Positions 21,587 through 30,904 of a DNA stretch of 64,000 nucleotides are shown here, one piece after another. The stretch's first letter is position 1. Each line of letters starts with the position of its first letter. Below the pieces are notes generated by a model that had not been told where the DNA came from, made no database searches, and saw only the letters and a program-made list of their open reading frames with translations. A program made the position numbers and the translations under genes. Source of the stretch: Rickettsia hoogstraalii (GTDB lineage Bacteria; Pseudomonadota; Alphaproteobacteria; Rickettsiales; Rickettsiaceae); NCBI RefSeq assembly GCF_000825685.1, contig NZ_CCXM01000001.1, forward strand, positions 372,001 to 436,000, given 5' to 3'.

Positions 21587-21725
21587 CCCACCGCTTGATC
21601 GGCGTTGCTACATAGATTAATTCCACTTCTGTCATCCCGCGACTTGATCGCAGGGCCCAGTTTAAAATACTAATATTAGTATTTTAAGTTGTTTTTTGGA
21701 CCCCATGGTCAAGCCACGGGGTGAC
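21582..21725. repeat. Palindromic element with an extra half copy
   Basis: A complete palindrome at 21631-21725 (GTCATCCCGCGACTTGATCG...GGTCAAGCCACGGGGTGAC) is preceded at 21582 by another left arm (GTCATCCCACCGCTTGATC) joined through GTTGCTACATAGATTAATT. It lies between the ampG-like gene start and the helicase stop, so it may sit inside the ampG leader. Confidence 0.75.
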
Positions 21726-21779
21726 AATATAATAACCACCCACGAAATCAAAGATCACTCGCAATAACGTAAATCTAAA

Positions 21780-23012
21780 CTATGAGACTTTCTTTCTTTT
21801 ATTACCGTAGTTATTACCGTCAAAAGTTTTTTTACGATTATTATCAAAAGAATTAAACTTTTTACCCTCACCGCCGGCTCTTTTACCGAATGATCTTTTA
21901 CGATTATTTTTATCACTCCTAAACTCACTGCGTGGTGTAGATTCTCCTTTATTTACTAGACGATCAATTGCACGCCATCTAATAACATCATCAGGAGAAA
22001 TAAAAGACAGTGCATGTCCGGTAGCCCCTGCTCTACCCGTTCTACCTATTCTATGTAAATAATCTTCAGGACACATAGGTAAATCATAATTAATAACATG
22101 CTGTGTATGGGGAATATCAAGCCCACGAGCCGCTACATCAGTTGCTACCATTATTCTATGATTTGACTTACGAAATGATAAAATTACTCTTTCACGTTGA
22201 CGCTGACTTAAATCACCATGTATAGCTTCTGCTTTATGATTTTCATATTTTAACATTTTAGCTAATTGATCGGCAGAGCGTTTAGTCTTCACAAAAATAA
22301 TTACCGATCCTTCCCTATTACCAAGTTGTTTAGTTAATTCACTAAATTTTTCTTTATCAGAAACATGCATTGATTCCTGTTTTATTTCTGCAGCTGCTTT
22401 ATTAGTAGCACCTACCGTAATACGTACTGGATTGTTTAGATATTTTTGAGAAACAGCAATAATATGTTTTGGCATAGTAGCAGAAAACATTAAAACTTGT
22501 CTTTTTTCCGGTAAAAATTTATTGATTTCTTCTAACTGTTCTTTCATCCCCATATCAAGCATTCTATCCATTTCGTCAAGTACGGTTATGCCTATGCGAT
22601 CAATTTTTAGACTTCCCCTATTTAAGTGATCGATAATACGCCCCGGCGTACCGATAATCACTTTCGGATTCTTTTTTAATTGCATAAATTGTTTAGGCAT
22701 CGGTTCACCGCCTATCAAAACTGCACTATTAATTTTATAGGATGTAGTTACTTTATTTAAAGTACTGTGTATTTGTATTGCTAATTCTCTAGTCGGAACA
22801 AGAATTAAAGCAGTAGTTTTATTTTTAATAAATGAATCAATTAACGGCAATAAATAAGCAAGAGTTTTTCCTGAACCTGTTTGGCTAGAAGCGAGTATGT
22901 CCGACCCCGCCATTGCAACCGGAATCGATTGCTTTTGTATTTCAGTCGGCTCAGTGATATTCATTGTCTCAAGAGCGATAATTAATTCTTCAGATAAATT
23001 AAAATTTTTCAT
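21780..23012 (-). CDS. rhlE: DEAD-box family ATP-dependent RNA helicase
   Basis: Likely involved in ribosome assembly or RNA turnover. The 410-residue product (start chosen at MKNFNLSEEL) has the Q motif ITEPTEIQKQSIP, motif I ASSQTGSGKT, Ia PTRELAIQ, Ib TPGRI, III SAT, V RGLDIP and VI HRIGRTGRAG. Motif II reads DEMD rather than DEAD, keeping the catalytic Asp-Glu. The C-terminal tail is basic and glycine/asparagine-rich (NNRKRSFGKRAGGEGKKF), typical of RhlE-like RNA-binding tails. Confidence 0.9.
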   Translation of the reverse strand: MKNFNLSEELIIALETMNITEPTEIQKQSIPVAMAGSDILASSQTGSGKTLAYLLPLIDSFIKNKTTALILVPTRELAIQIHSTLNKVTTSYKINSAVLIGGEPMPKQFMQLKKNPKVIIGTPGRIIDHLNRGSLKIDRIGITVLDEMDRMLDMGMKEQLEEINKFLPEKRQVLMFSATMPKHIIAVSQKYLNNPVRITVGATNKAAAEIKQESMHVSDKEKFSELTKQLGNREGSVIIFVKTKRSADQLAKMLKYENHKAEAIHGDLSQRQRERVILSFRKSNHRIMVATDVAARGLDIPHTQHVINYDLPMCPEDYLHRIGRTGRAGATGHALSFISPDDVIRWRAIDRLVNKGESTPRSEFRSDKNNRKRSFGKRAGGEGKKFNSFDNNRKKTFDGNNYGNKRKKVS

Positions 23013-23170
23013 TATATAATCCAATATAGTTTTAAATCAAAATATGCACATTATTGATTAGACCTCTTACATAACCCATTTCTTAAAGATATATGAGACG
23101 CTCTCTCTCAGCCTTACATACTTAACTATAGTACGCTTGCGTAGAGTAGAAATCTCTTATTCCCTTTATT

Positions 23171-23335
23171 TAGAGCCTATCTGTAAATAAATTTTAACCG
23201 ATAATTTAATTCTTTTTGGCTGCAAATTATAAGATTTTTTTTGAAATATGAATAACTATTTCTTCAAAAATCTTATCACTTTTCGCTAAAAAAGCTCTTT
23301 AATTACTAATTAAAATTTATTTACAGATAGCCTCT
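23171..23335. repeat. MITE-like element, 165 bp
   Basis: Bounded by 25-bp near-perfect terminal inverted repeats (AGAGCCTATCTGTAAATAAA and its reverse complement AGAGGCTATCTGTAAATAAA). The interior contains GGCTGCAAATTATAAGATTT and TGAAATATGAATAACTATTT. The same interior occurs in opposite orientation in the element at 57845-58004, although its terminal repeats differ. No coding potential. It fills part of the 660-bp gap between the helicase and cold-shock genes; I see nothing else clear in that gap. Confidence 0.75.
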
Positions 23336-23684
23336 AAGATAAGTTATGCAGGTCTATTGTATAAAAAATAAGTTATAGTAAATTAAAATAACGACTTATA
23401 TAATTATCCTGAATCAAAAAATATGCTTAAGCTAGATTACAAACCAACTAAATATATAAAACGATAATGAATAATGAAACTATTTTAGAATCTTATTCAA
23501 GCCAGAATAATATTATTAGATTTAGGGCATTTTCATGCCCTTTAGTAAAAATAATTTATTATACTTAAAATTATATAGGTTATTATAAGACAAAAACAAA
23601 ATATTTACTATTTTGATAAAGATGACTAGGCTACCCTAAATTATAAACAATTTTGGATAGCTGCTTTTGGTATTATAAATATAT

Positions 23685-23933
<249 letters not shown>

Positions 23934-24291
23934 TTAACACACGCTTATAATAACTAAAACTTAAATTTTACTTTAAATCTTACTTAAAAATATAAGAGCC
24001 GATAAAAATTCATTATGCAAAACTACCTTACCTTGCGGCATTTGTCAATAAACATGTCAATAACATGCAAGAGAAAGTATTACTTTCTGAAACTAATCTA
24101 TCATATTATTACTATTTTGTCACTATTTAAGTTAATTATCTAATAAATTAATGCGTAAACTAACTATTTTAAAGTGGTTTAATAATTTTTTTATATCAGA
24201 CTAATATATTAACGATAAAAGTACTTGCTTTTTTGTATTTTTTTTATTAATCTGTCCACTTAGAAAAATACAGTTCTGTATTTATAAAACT

Positions 24292-24377
24292 GCCCGCGTG
24301 ATGGAATGGTAGACATAACGGACTTAAAATCCGTGGAGCGTAAGCTCTTGCCGGTTCAAGTCCGGCCGCGGGTACCA
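24292..24377 (+). tRNA. tRNA-Leu (UAA), CCA encoded
   Basis: Class II tRNA: acceptor GCCCGCG/CGCGGGT, D arm with GATGGAATGGTAGACAT, anticodon stem CGGAC/.TCCG with loop containing TAA, variable arm TGGAGCGTAAGCTCTT, T arm CGGTTCAAGTCCG and encoded ACCA. It sits at the left border of the accessory island. tRNA genes are common integration targets, but no second copy of its 3' end was found downstream. Confidence 0.95.
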
Positions 24378-24465
24378 TTCGCCATTTTTAGGCAAATTCA
24401 CCAATGTATCAAACGGCGAACGCAGCATAAAATCAAGTTTTTCAGCATTTTTTACTTAACAATAC

Positions 24466-24606
24466 ATACGCTTTAATAAATGTTGTTTATTATATTGTGC
24501 TTCAGAATTTATAGGATCAAGTTCAATTGCCTTATTATAAGACTCAAGAACTAATGCATATTTACCTAGTAAATAGAAAAAGCTGTATTTTTGAGTAAGA
24601 TAGATT
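24466..24606 (-). pseudogene. Remnant of a TPR-repeat gene
   Basis: In a region without a complete gene, one minus-strand frame reads FYLLGKYALVLESYNKAIEL then DPINSEAQYNKQHLLKRM, an almost perfect tetratricopeptide repeat with the next helix begun, and stops at 24466. It has no start codon. It resembles the TPR genes at 30.9-32.2 and 34.6-35.6 kb and is probably a deleted relative. Confidence 0.6.
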
Positions 24607-24645
24607 TATTAAATATATAATTATTACAATTAACAATTATAATTA

Positions 24646-24672
24646 TTGACTTCTTTTAATTCCCCCTATAAA
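24646..24672 (+). promoter_or_regulatory. Possible sigma-70-type promoter for the small membrane-protein gene
   Basis: TTGACT at 24646 is followed 15 bp later by TATAAA at 24667. The paralogous gene at 36697 has TTGACT at 36603 and TATATC at 36624 with the same spacing, and both share the downstream stretch AAACTCTATCATTAAT. Conservation between the copies supports a real promoter, but the spacing is short. Confidence 0.35.
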
Positions 24673-24738
24673 TTACTTCTCTTAAATGATAATTAAACTC
24701 TATCATTAATATATAAGCTAATTTTAAAGAGTTAAAAT

Positions 24739-24978
24739 ATGAAAAATAAAGAAGAAGAAATTTTAACCTCTGAGTCTTATATTGATGAAGAGGAAGAAAA
24801 GCGATTAAAAGCTCAAAATACAAGGAAAGAGCTTAAGTTAATACTAATAACTCTTGGAATAGTTTTGACTAGTTTTTTAACTTTCTGTTATTTCTTTTTT
24901 AATTATGCAGAAGAAAAAGCAGCAGAGTATAAATTACAGCAAGAACAAGAAGCTAAAGCAACTAATAAAACAGAGTGA
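24739..24978 (+). CDS. Small single-pass membrane protein, paralogue 1 of 3
   Basis: No known family recognised. The 79-residue product has an acidic N-terminus (EEEILTSESYIDEEEEKRLK), one hydrophobic helix (about residues 33-55, LILITLGIVLTSFLTFCYFF), and a charged, glutamine-rich coiled-coil-like tail (AEEKAAEYKLQQEQEAK). Close relatives occur at 36697-36939 and 55541-55789. The copies here and at 36697 also share upstream DNA and flank the accessory island. Confidence 0.75.
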   Translation: MKNKEEEILTSESYIDEEEEKRLKAQNTRKELKLILITLGIVLTSFLTFCYFFFNYAEEKAAEYKLQQEQEAKATNKTE

Positions 24979-25110
24979 TAGTAGCTGAAATACCAAAAGT
25001 TAAAATTATTAATACTCCTTTAGGATTAAAAAATTATTTATTATTACAACTTTTTAATTTTTACTTTAATTGTAATCAACTATTATTAACAAAAATAAGA
25101 AATAACTTTT

Positions 25111-25852
25111 ATGGAAGATATAAGCTCTTGGAAAGAAAAGTTTGAAGTTTGCGTTTATGCTAAAAAGCTACTTGATAAACTCGAATATTTAAACACTAAA
25201 GTAAAAAATCCCGTTGATATAGAGGAAGTCAAAAAAGGTATCTACTACGCTCGTAAATATCACGGTTCACAAATGCGTCAATCAGGCGATCCTTACTATT
25301 CTCATCCTATTGAGGTGGCGATTATGCTTGCGGTGTTTGTATGTTTGTAGCTGAAGAAGCCCCTAAGCTTTTTACTTCTAACATGTTAAATGCTGCTCTA
25401 CTTCATGATACTATTGAGGATACAGAACTTACTGAAGAGATGATAACTAAGATTTTTGGTATAGAAGTAGCAAACCACGTAGAGGGTTTAACTAGAATTA
25501 AACCATATGGAAAAATCAGTGCCGAAGAGAGTTTAAATCAATTAATTAAACAAAAAAGACACGATACGGCACTTATAAAACTTTTTGATAGAGTCCATAA
25601 TATACAGACTTTAGGAGCTAAATCACCTGAGAAAGCTAGAAAAAAAGTTTAAGTGCATTTGTAGCAATTAGCATGCACTTAGAAATACCTACACTAGTAC
25701 AAAAATTAACTCAACTATGCTATACACATTTATCAATACAAAACCAACAAAAAGAATTGTTTATAGAGGATAATTCCCAGCTTCTTTTTCTACCTTTTCA
25801 AAATGAGATAAACCAATTGCAAAACCAGTTGCTACTAAAGCAAAAACAATAA
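25111..25852 (+). pseudogene. RelA/SpoT-family HD hydrolase-like gene, broken by two frameshifts
   Basis: SpoT-type HD domains hydrolyse (p)ppGpp. The first frame has KGIYYARKYHGSQMRQSGDPYYSHPIEVA. After a shift near 25335 the next has LLHDTIEDTELTEEMI, with the HD catalytic pair, and LIKLFDRVHNIQTLG. Both are diagnostic of the hydrolase domain. A second shift in an A-run near 25640 leads into a third frame ending at 25852. No synthetase domain is present. Split SpoT-like genes are frequent cargo of rickettsial mobile elements. Confidence 0.85.
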
Positions 25853-27075
25853 ATAGTCCCCAATAATTAAAAAACTTAGTTAAATAAACAAGACCAAAGG
25901 ATACCACTACATACATTATAGCTCTTGATAAAGCATATGTAAGAGTAGCTGAAGTAAAACGTTTAAAAACTGGAAAATGTTTATAAAAAATTGGAGCCGC
26001 AGGCATACTATCTGAAACAAATAAAATAACTAAACTCTGTAGTATAAACAATTCGGTAGGGCTTGTCATATTACTTAGAAAATAAGGAATAGCTACTGTA
26101 AAGATTATAAATGCCCCAAATTTTACTTTTAAGATTTTTAATGGATAAATTCCAATAGCTTAAAAATGTTAATATTATAAAGCCCAATAGATTTACTAAT
26201 GAAATAAAGAAATTATGATTAATAACCTGTGCTGGGGTGTAATTGAAAACACGCTCTAGTACTTCACCACAATAAACATATATAAAGTAAAACATTACTG
26301 GCCAACAACATTCTATTAAAAAATATGCTAGAAAATTTTTGTTTAAAAGTTTAGCACTTATTACAGGATTATTTTTTATAATAGATAAATCTTGATTTGC
26401 GACTTCTAAAGTTTTTTCAATTGACGTTTAGCGTCTGCAAATTCTGGAGTTTCTCAAAGACTCCTTCTAGCTGTTGTACCTACAAGTGCTATTGCAGCCC
26501 CTATCCAAAAAACAGCACGCCAACTAAAACCTTGAGAAGTTACTAATGATGCAACCCCAAGTGCCGTAGTTCCTCCTAATGTTGCAAATACTGATACTAC
26601 TGCAACAGCTACATATCTAATCGGCGGAGAGATCATTTCAGTTAAGTAAATCTCTGCCCCTACTACTTCTCCCATTGATGAAATACCTTGAATAGCACGA
26701 CATAAGGTTATAATCACCGAGACGGCAAGCCCTTTCTCTTCATAAGTCGGAAGATTTGCCATAATTATACAGCATATAGACATTAAGAAAGTAGTTATTA
26801 TAACTGTAGTTTTTCGTCCGATAGTGTCTCCAATCCAACCAAAAAATTAAAGCACCAAGAGGTCTAAGAATGTAAGTAGAACAAAAAGCTAACGCTGTAA
26901 AAAGTGAAGAAGTAAAAACGTCTGTCTGAGGAAAAAATAGTTTATTAAGTAGCACTGCCATATGAACATATAGCATAAGATCAAAGTACTCTAAAAAAGT
27001 ACCGGTTGATAATATGCCTATTGCTTTTTTTTGTTCTAAGTTTAAACTTCTTTGTTCTTTCTCGTATCCTAGCAT
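25761..27075 (-). pseudogene. proP: ProP-like MFS transporter, multiply broken
   Basis: Related to proline/betaine:H+ symporters of the major facilitator family. From 27075 leftwards the pieces read GTFLEYFDLMLYVHMAVLL and RPLGALIF (helices 1-2), then ITLCRAIQGISSMGEVVGAE (MFS motif region) with ISPPIRYVAVAVV, then helices around NHNFFISLVNLLGFIILTF, and a last piece ending KVEKEAGNYPL. At least three frame changes separate them. Its 3' end overlaps the end of the SpoT-like remnant on the other strand. Confidence 0.85.
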
Positions 27076-27188
27076 AAATTCTTTATAAAAAATTAAATTG
27101 TAAAGAAACTTATACTGTTTTATATAAAAGTCAATAGGAATTTTCGCCTTATACGATAAATAGAGAAATGAAATGCAACTTAATGCAC

Positions 27189-27300
27189 TTACATATGTAC
27201 TGGAATGTAAGAAGTTAAGATATTTTGCAACTTATCTTTAGATATTTGACCTATATGTTTTACTTCATATTTCTTTTCTTGAGGTAATGATAAGTAAGAT
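27189..27300 (-). pseudogene. Short unidentified coding remnant
   Basis: Within the 447-bp gap between the transporter remnant and the LRR gene, one minus-strand frame reads EKKYEVKHIGQISKDKLQNI then LTSYIPVHM and stops at 27189. It reads like a protein C-terminus but has no start and I cannot name it. Nothing else is visible in the gap. Confidence 0.3.
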
Positions 27301-27522
27301 TATTATTACGCATAAAACTTGTTATTTAAAGATGTTTTAAACTATTCTATTATTTCCTTTAATCTCTTATACATTCATAAACTCTTTATAATTACTCTCA
27401 AATTTTTATTTATATCTTTAATTAAATTTCTATTGCATTCTTAAAACTTCTTATTATGATTTTTCCTATAGCTCATTCTTTAACAGAATATTAAAATTTA
27501 TAGAATTTAATAAGAGAATAAT

Positions 27523-28475
27523 ATGTATAATTATACAGCATATGTTAAGACACTAAATATGAAATTCAAGAGACAGAAATTAACAGAGTTTCTAGAAAGC
27601 AAGGGGTTTACTGCGAAAGCTAATGGTTTAAGAAATGGTGATACTACGCTTAACCTTAATAACAAAAATCTAGGAGATGAAGAAGCTAAGGCTATTGCCG
27701 AAGGGTTAAAAACTAATAATTCTATTACTTACCTTGATCTTGGAGGTAACAACATAGGAGATGAAGAAATGAAACCAATCAACGAATATTTACAAAGAAA
27801 TATTAATATATCAAAAGGAGATAATCCTCAAGCAGAAGAATTAAACACTCAAGGTAATGTTTTTTCCAGTAAGAGGGAATATGACAAAGCGATAGAAAAA
27901 TATAATGAAGCAATCGCAATTATTAAAAATCCTTTATATATAGCTAACAAGATAAACGCAGAAAAGAAATACGAACAACAGCAGCAAGAAATAAAAGCAG
28001 AAGGCTTAAATGCTGAGGGTAATATCCTTGTTGAGAATGAAAAATATATTGAAGCAACAAAGAAATACGAAGCAGCAATCGCAATCATCAATAAGTCTTT
28101 ATATGTCACTAATAAAGAAAATACAGAAAAAAATATGAGGAACAAAAGGCAGAATTAGAAATAAAAAAACAAGAAGAGTTATTAGCCAAGCAAAAACAAG
28201 AACAAGAAATACAACAACTTAATAAATTACTATCAGCGATACAAAACAATAAATTAGAGGATGCAGAAAAATTAATTCAAAGTTCCAATATACAGACACT
28301 TAGTAAAATTGATGAAAACGGCAATACCATATTACATTATGTAGCCGAAAAAAATATACTGAAACTATACAAATTACTTGCTGAAGCAACACAGGAATTG
28401 GTTAATGCTACTAGCAATAAAAATGAAGCAGCTTTAGAAATATTAACCAAAATCCAAGATGAAAAACCAAAATGA
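27523..28475 (+). pseudogene. LRR-TPR-coiled-coil-ankyrin protein, frameshifted
   Basis: Start ATG at 27523. Residues about 37-85 form two ribonuclease-inhibitor-like leucine-rich repeats (TTLNLNNKNLGDEEAKAIAE, SITYLDLGGNNIGDEE). Two TPR/MIT-like hairpins follow (NTQGNVFSSKREYDKAIEKY, NAEGNILVENEKYIEATKKY). Near 28125 the frame shifts by one; the continuation is a charged coiled coil (ELEIKKQEELLAKQKQEQE) and an ankyrin-like unit (DENGNTILHYVAEKN), ending at 28475. The end overlaps the GTPase start by 17 bp. It is probably the sensor half of one larger gene. Confidence 0.7.
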
Positions 28476-29400
28476 TATTCAAGAAATACATAAGTTAATA
28501 ACAGATGGGTATGCTAAAATAAAAGACCCTATAAAAAACGGAATATTAATTTTCGGTAAGACCGGAGCAGGTAAAAGTGCTTTAACTTATTATTTAGCAG
28601 GTGAAAAACTAAAAGTAAATAAGAAAGTATTAGAAATAGAAGAAAACAAAATAGTTGATAATATTAAAATCAATCATACGACAAAATCAGAAACTAAAAT
28701 CCCGGGCAAGTATAAGTTAAGCAATACGACGATTGTAGATTTACCGGGGTTTGAAGATACCGGCGGTATAGTTCAGGAAATAGCCAATGCTTTTTATATT
28801 AAAAGATTATTTGAGACTACCAACCATATGAAATTTATTTTGGCAATAGAGGAAACTTCGTTGACAAGAAAAGATGAGTTAATAAATATAATTAAGCAAT
28901 TTGCTAAAACTTTTACTAATATTGAACCTTTAAAGAAAAGCTTATCGCTTTTTATTACCAAAGCATCCGATGACACAACAGAGGGCGATATTAAAGATGC
29001 TCTTCAACAGGCTTTAGACGATAATCAGGATAATGAAGATATGCGACCTGCTTTAAATATGCTGAACCTTTTAATAGAACAAAAACAAAAGGATAAACTG
29101 GATATACATTTTTTCACAAAACCTAAATCTACTGATACTAATGTATGCGATGATGACCTTTTAAACAGAATAGAAAGTAGGACTGAGTATTTAGATTTAT
29201 CTATGCACAAGGATTTGGCTAATATGCCTATTTCCGATAGGTCAAAGGAATGTGCACAAAAGTTACTCGAAGCTACTTATACCAATCTTAAGGATTTAAT
29301 TAATATTTTCACTGATACTATAAAACAAGCCGATAACCCTAATAACATATTTAAAGACTATTATACTAAGGTTATACAGTCGTGGTCACAATATCCATAA
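28459..29400 (+). CDS. P-loop GTPase, AIG1/septin-like G domain
   Basis: The 313-residue product has G1 GKTGAGKS at residues 33-40, G3 DLPG at 94-97 (DLPGFEDTGG), and a likely G4 TKAS at about 168-171 instead of NKxD. This fits TRAFAC-class GTPases of the AIG1/GIMAP or septin type. No membrane segment is seen. The tail (about 230-313) is helical. It overlaps the preceding repeat-protein frame by 17 bp and the following TPR frame by 19 bp, in alternating frames, so all three may once have been a single polypeptide. Nucleotide-dependent signalling is an inference. Confidence 0.7.
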   Translation: MKNQNDIQEIHKLITDGYAKIKDPIKNGILIFGKTGAGKSALTYYLAGEKLKVNKKVLEIEENKIVDNIKINHTTKSETKIPGKYKLSNTTIVDLPGFEDTGGIVQEIANAFYIKRLFETTNHMKFILAIEETSLTRKDELINIIKQFAKTFTNIEPLKKSLSLFITKASDDTTEGDIKDALQQALDDNQDNEDMRPALNMLNLLIEQKQKDKLDIHFFTKPKSTDTNVCDDDLLNRIESRTEYLDLSMHKDLANMPISDRSKECAQKLLEATYTNLKDLINIFTDTIKQADNPNNIFKDYYTKVIQSWSQYP

Positions 29401-30470
29401 CATATGAAAATTCAAGTAATCCGCTTGAGTATTTTTTAAATTTTGAACAAATTAAAAAGCTTCAGGAATTATTTAATGAACAAAAATCTGCTCAAGATAT
29501 TTTTTTAGAGGCACTTGGAATATTTGAAAAACATACTGTAAATGATAATCCACGTAAACAAACAATCCTCAAACAACAAATCCAAGAATATGCCTATGTG
29601 TTTAAGCAACAGATAGAATATAATAAATTCTTAAGCCAAGTATGTGACAATCAACCGTTAGATTATACCTTTATGGAGCGAGCTGTACAACAATGTAAAA
29701 CAATCCTAACTAATAGTTTGGAAGAAGCTATTAAATCTATAAAAATTGAAGATAATCATCCTGATATAGCTTATTATGAGAAAGCTATAGACTATTTAGA
29801 TCTTTATAAAAATGATCCTAATTGTACTAAGCAGAAAGCTAATGCATATAAAAACTTAGGGAATATATATAATGACCAAAATAATTACAAAGAAGCGATG
29901 TTAAATTATAAAAAAGCATTAGACTCAAATAATGAATTGTTTTATATTTATGAAAAATTACCTACCATCTACGAAAATTTAGGAAAACAACTATTTAATG
30001 GCAAGCAATATATAGAAGCTATACAGTGTTTTAAGGTAATACGTGATTCAATAAAAGTTAAAGAGTGTTTTGAAGAACTTATTAAGCTTAATCCAAGTGA
30101 TCCTAATATAAGGTTAGCTAAAGCAGATTATCATACTTCTATTGGTGAATATAATACTGCTATAAAATGTTATAATATCGCTTTTAGCCTTAGTAAGGAT
30201 ACTAATTTTAAATCAAGTATTGATCTGAAAATAAATTCTCTTATAGATCAACAAATTAAGATAATGCAAGAATTTGTTAATTCAAGAAAAGAAGGAAAAT
30301 TATATGATTACGATAAATGTAATGTACAAGAAATATATCAAGCTGTAGGCAAAATAAAAGAGCTGATACATAATCCACTTGTTGAACCGAATAATCTGGC
30401 TCCTATTCCTTGTAACGATAATCACGACAATGAAGTAAATATTAACGGAGATGTTACACACCATCCATAA
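29382..30470 (+). CDS. TPR-containing protein following the GTPase (probably its C-terminal part)
   Basis: The 362-codon frame starts at a GTG inside the GTPase end. The first 130 residues are helical with no clear motif. TPR units are visible at KANAYKNLGNIYNDQNNYKE (about 150 on), IYENLGKQLFNGKQYIEAIQ and ADYHTSIGEYNTAIKCYNIA. The C-terminus is short and polar. There is no good independent ribosome binding site, and the frame looks open across the junction near 29385, so a frameshifted fusion with the GTPase is likely. Confidence 0.6.
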   Translation: MVTISITYENSSNPLEYFLNFEQIKKLQELFNEQKSAQDIFLEALGIFEKHTVNDNPRKQTILKQQIQEYAYVFKQQIEYNKFLSQVCDNQPLDYTFMERAVQQCKTILTNSLEEAIKSIKIEDNHPDIAYYEKAIDYLDLYKNDPNCTKQKANAYKNLGNIYNDQNNYKEAMLNYKKALDSNNELFYIYEKLPTIYENLGKQLFNGKQYIEAIQCFKVIRDSIKVKECFEELIKLNPSDPNIRLAKADYHTSIGEYNTAIKCYNIAFSLSKDTNFKSSIDLKINSLIDQQIKIMQEFVNSRKEGKLYDYDKCNVQEIYQAVGKIKELIHNPLVEPNNLAPIPCNDNHDNEVNINGDVTHHP

Positions 30471-30904
30471 AGGTTTAAATGGTGAAGTTATTTAATATTC
30501 GTTTTGCCCTTTAAATTTTTATGATGCGTGTGATAACAAGAAAAATATTGCTTAGCCGGTACTAATCCATTGAAAGGCTTAACAAAAGCTAGCCTAATAA
30601 AGGTTCGCATAACGTACCATGCTTAGTATTATTAAAATATGTTAAACGTGGTGTAAAGTAATTTTAAGGCTTACAGAACTGATTAGCAGTCATTTCACAA
30701 GTAAGGACGGAGGCAGCTTGCCTCCAACCTTTAAATCCCCACACTACTTATAAATTTTGTTACATTAAAAGTATTGTTTAGTTATGTTCTATGGCTTGTT
30801 GCGGTTAGCAAATCGTACATTAACCTTTCCTATTAGCAGTTCTATAATATTTTCTTTTTAATAATTAGTTTATATAGTATAATTAACATTTTAATAAATT
30901 GTAA
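30471..30904. other. Gene-free 434-bp spacer with a possible 23S rRNA 3'-end-like motif
   Basis: No coding frame is convincing. At 30552-30592 the stretch TTAGCCGGTACTAAT...AGGCTTAAC resembles the extreme 3' end of bacterial 23S rRNA (GAGCTAACCGGTACTAAT...AGGCTTAACC). A strong GGAGGCAGCTTGCCTCC hairpin lies at about 30706-30724. Both could be parts of an unknown structured RNA or a fossil rRNA piece. Evidence is weak. Confidence 0.25.

Noticed and set aside
24292-24377. tRNA-Leu as the attachment site of the island
   Set aside because: No direct repeat of the tRNA 3' end and no integrase were found downstream, so this remains unsupported.
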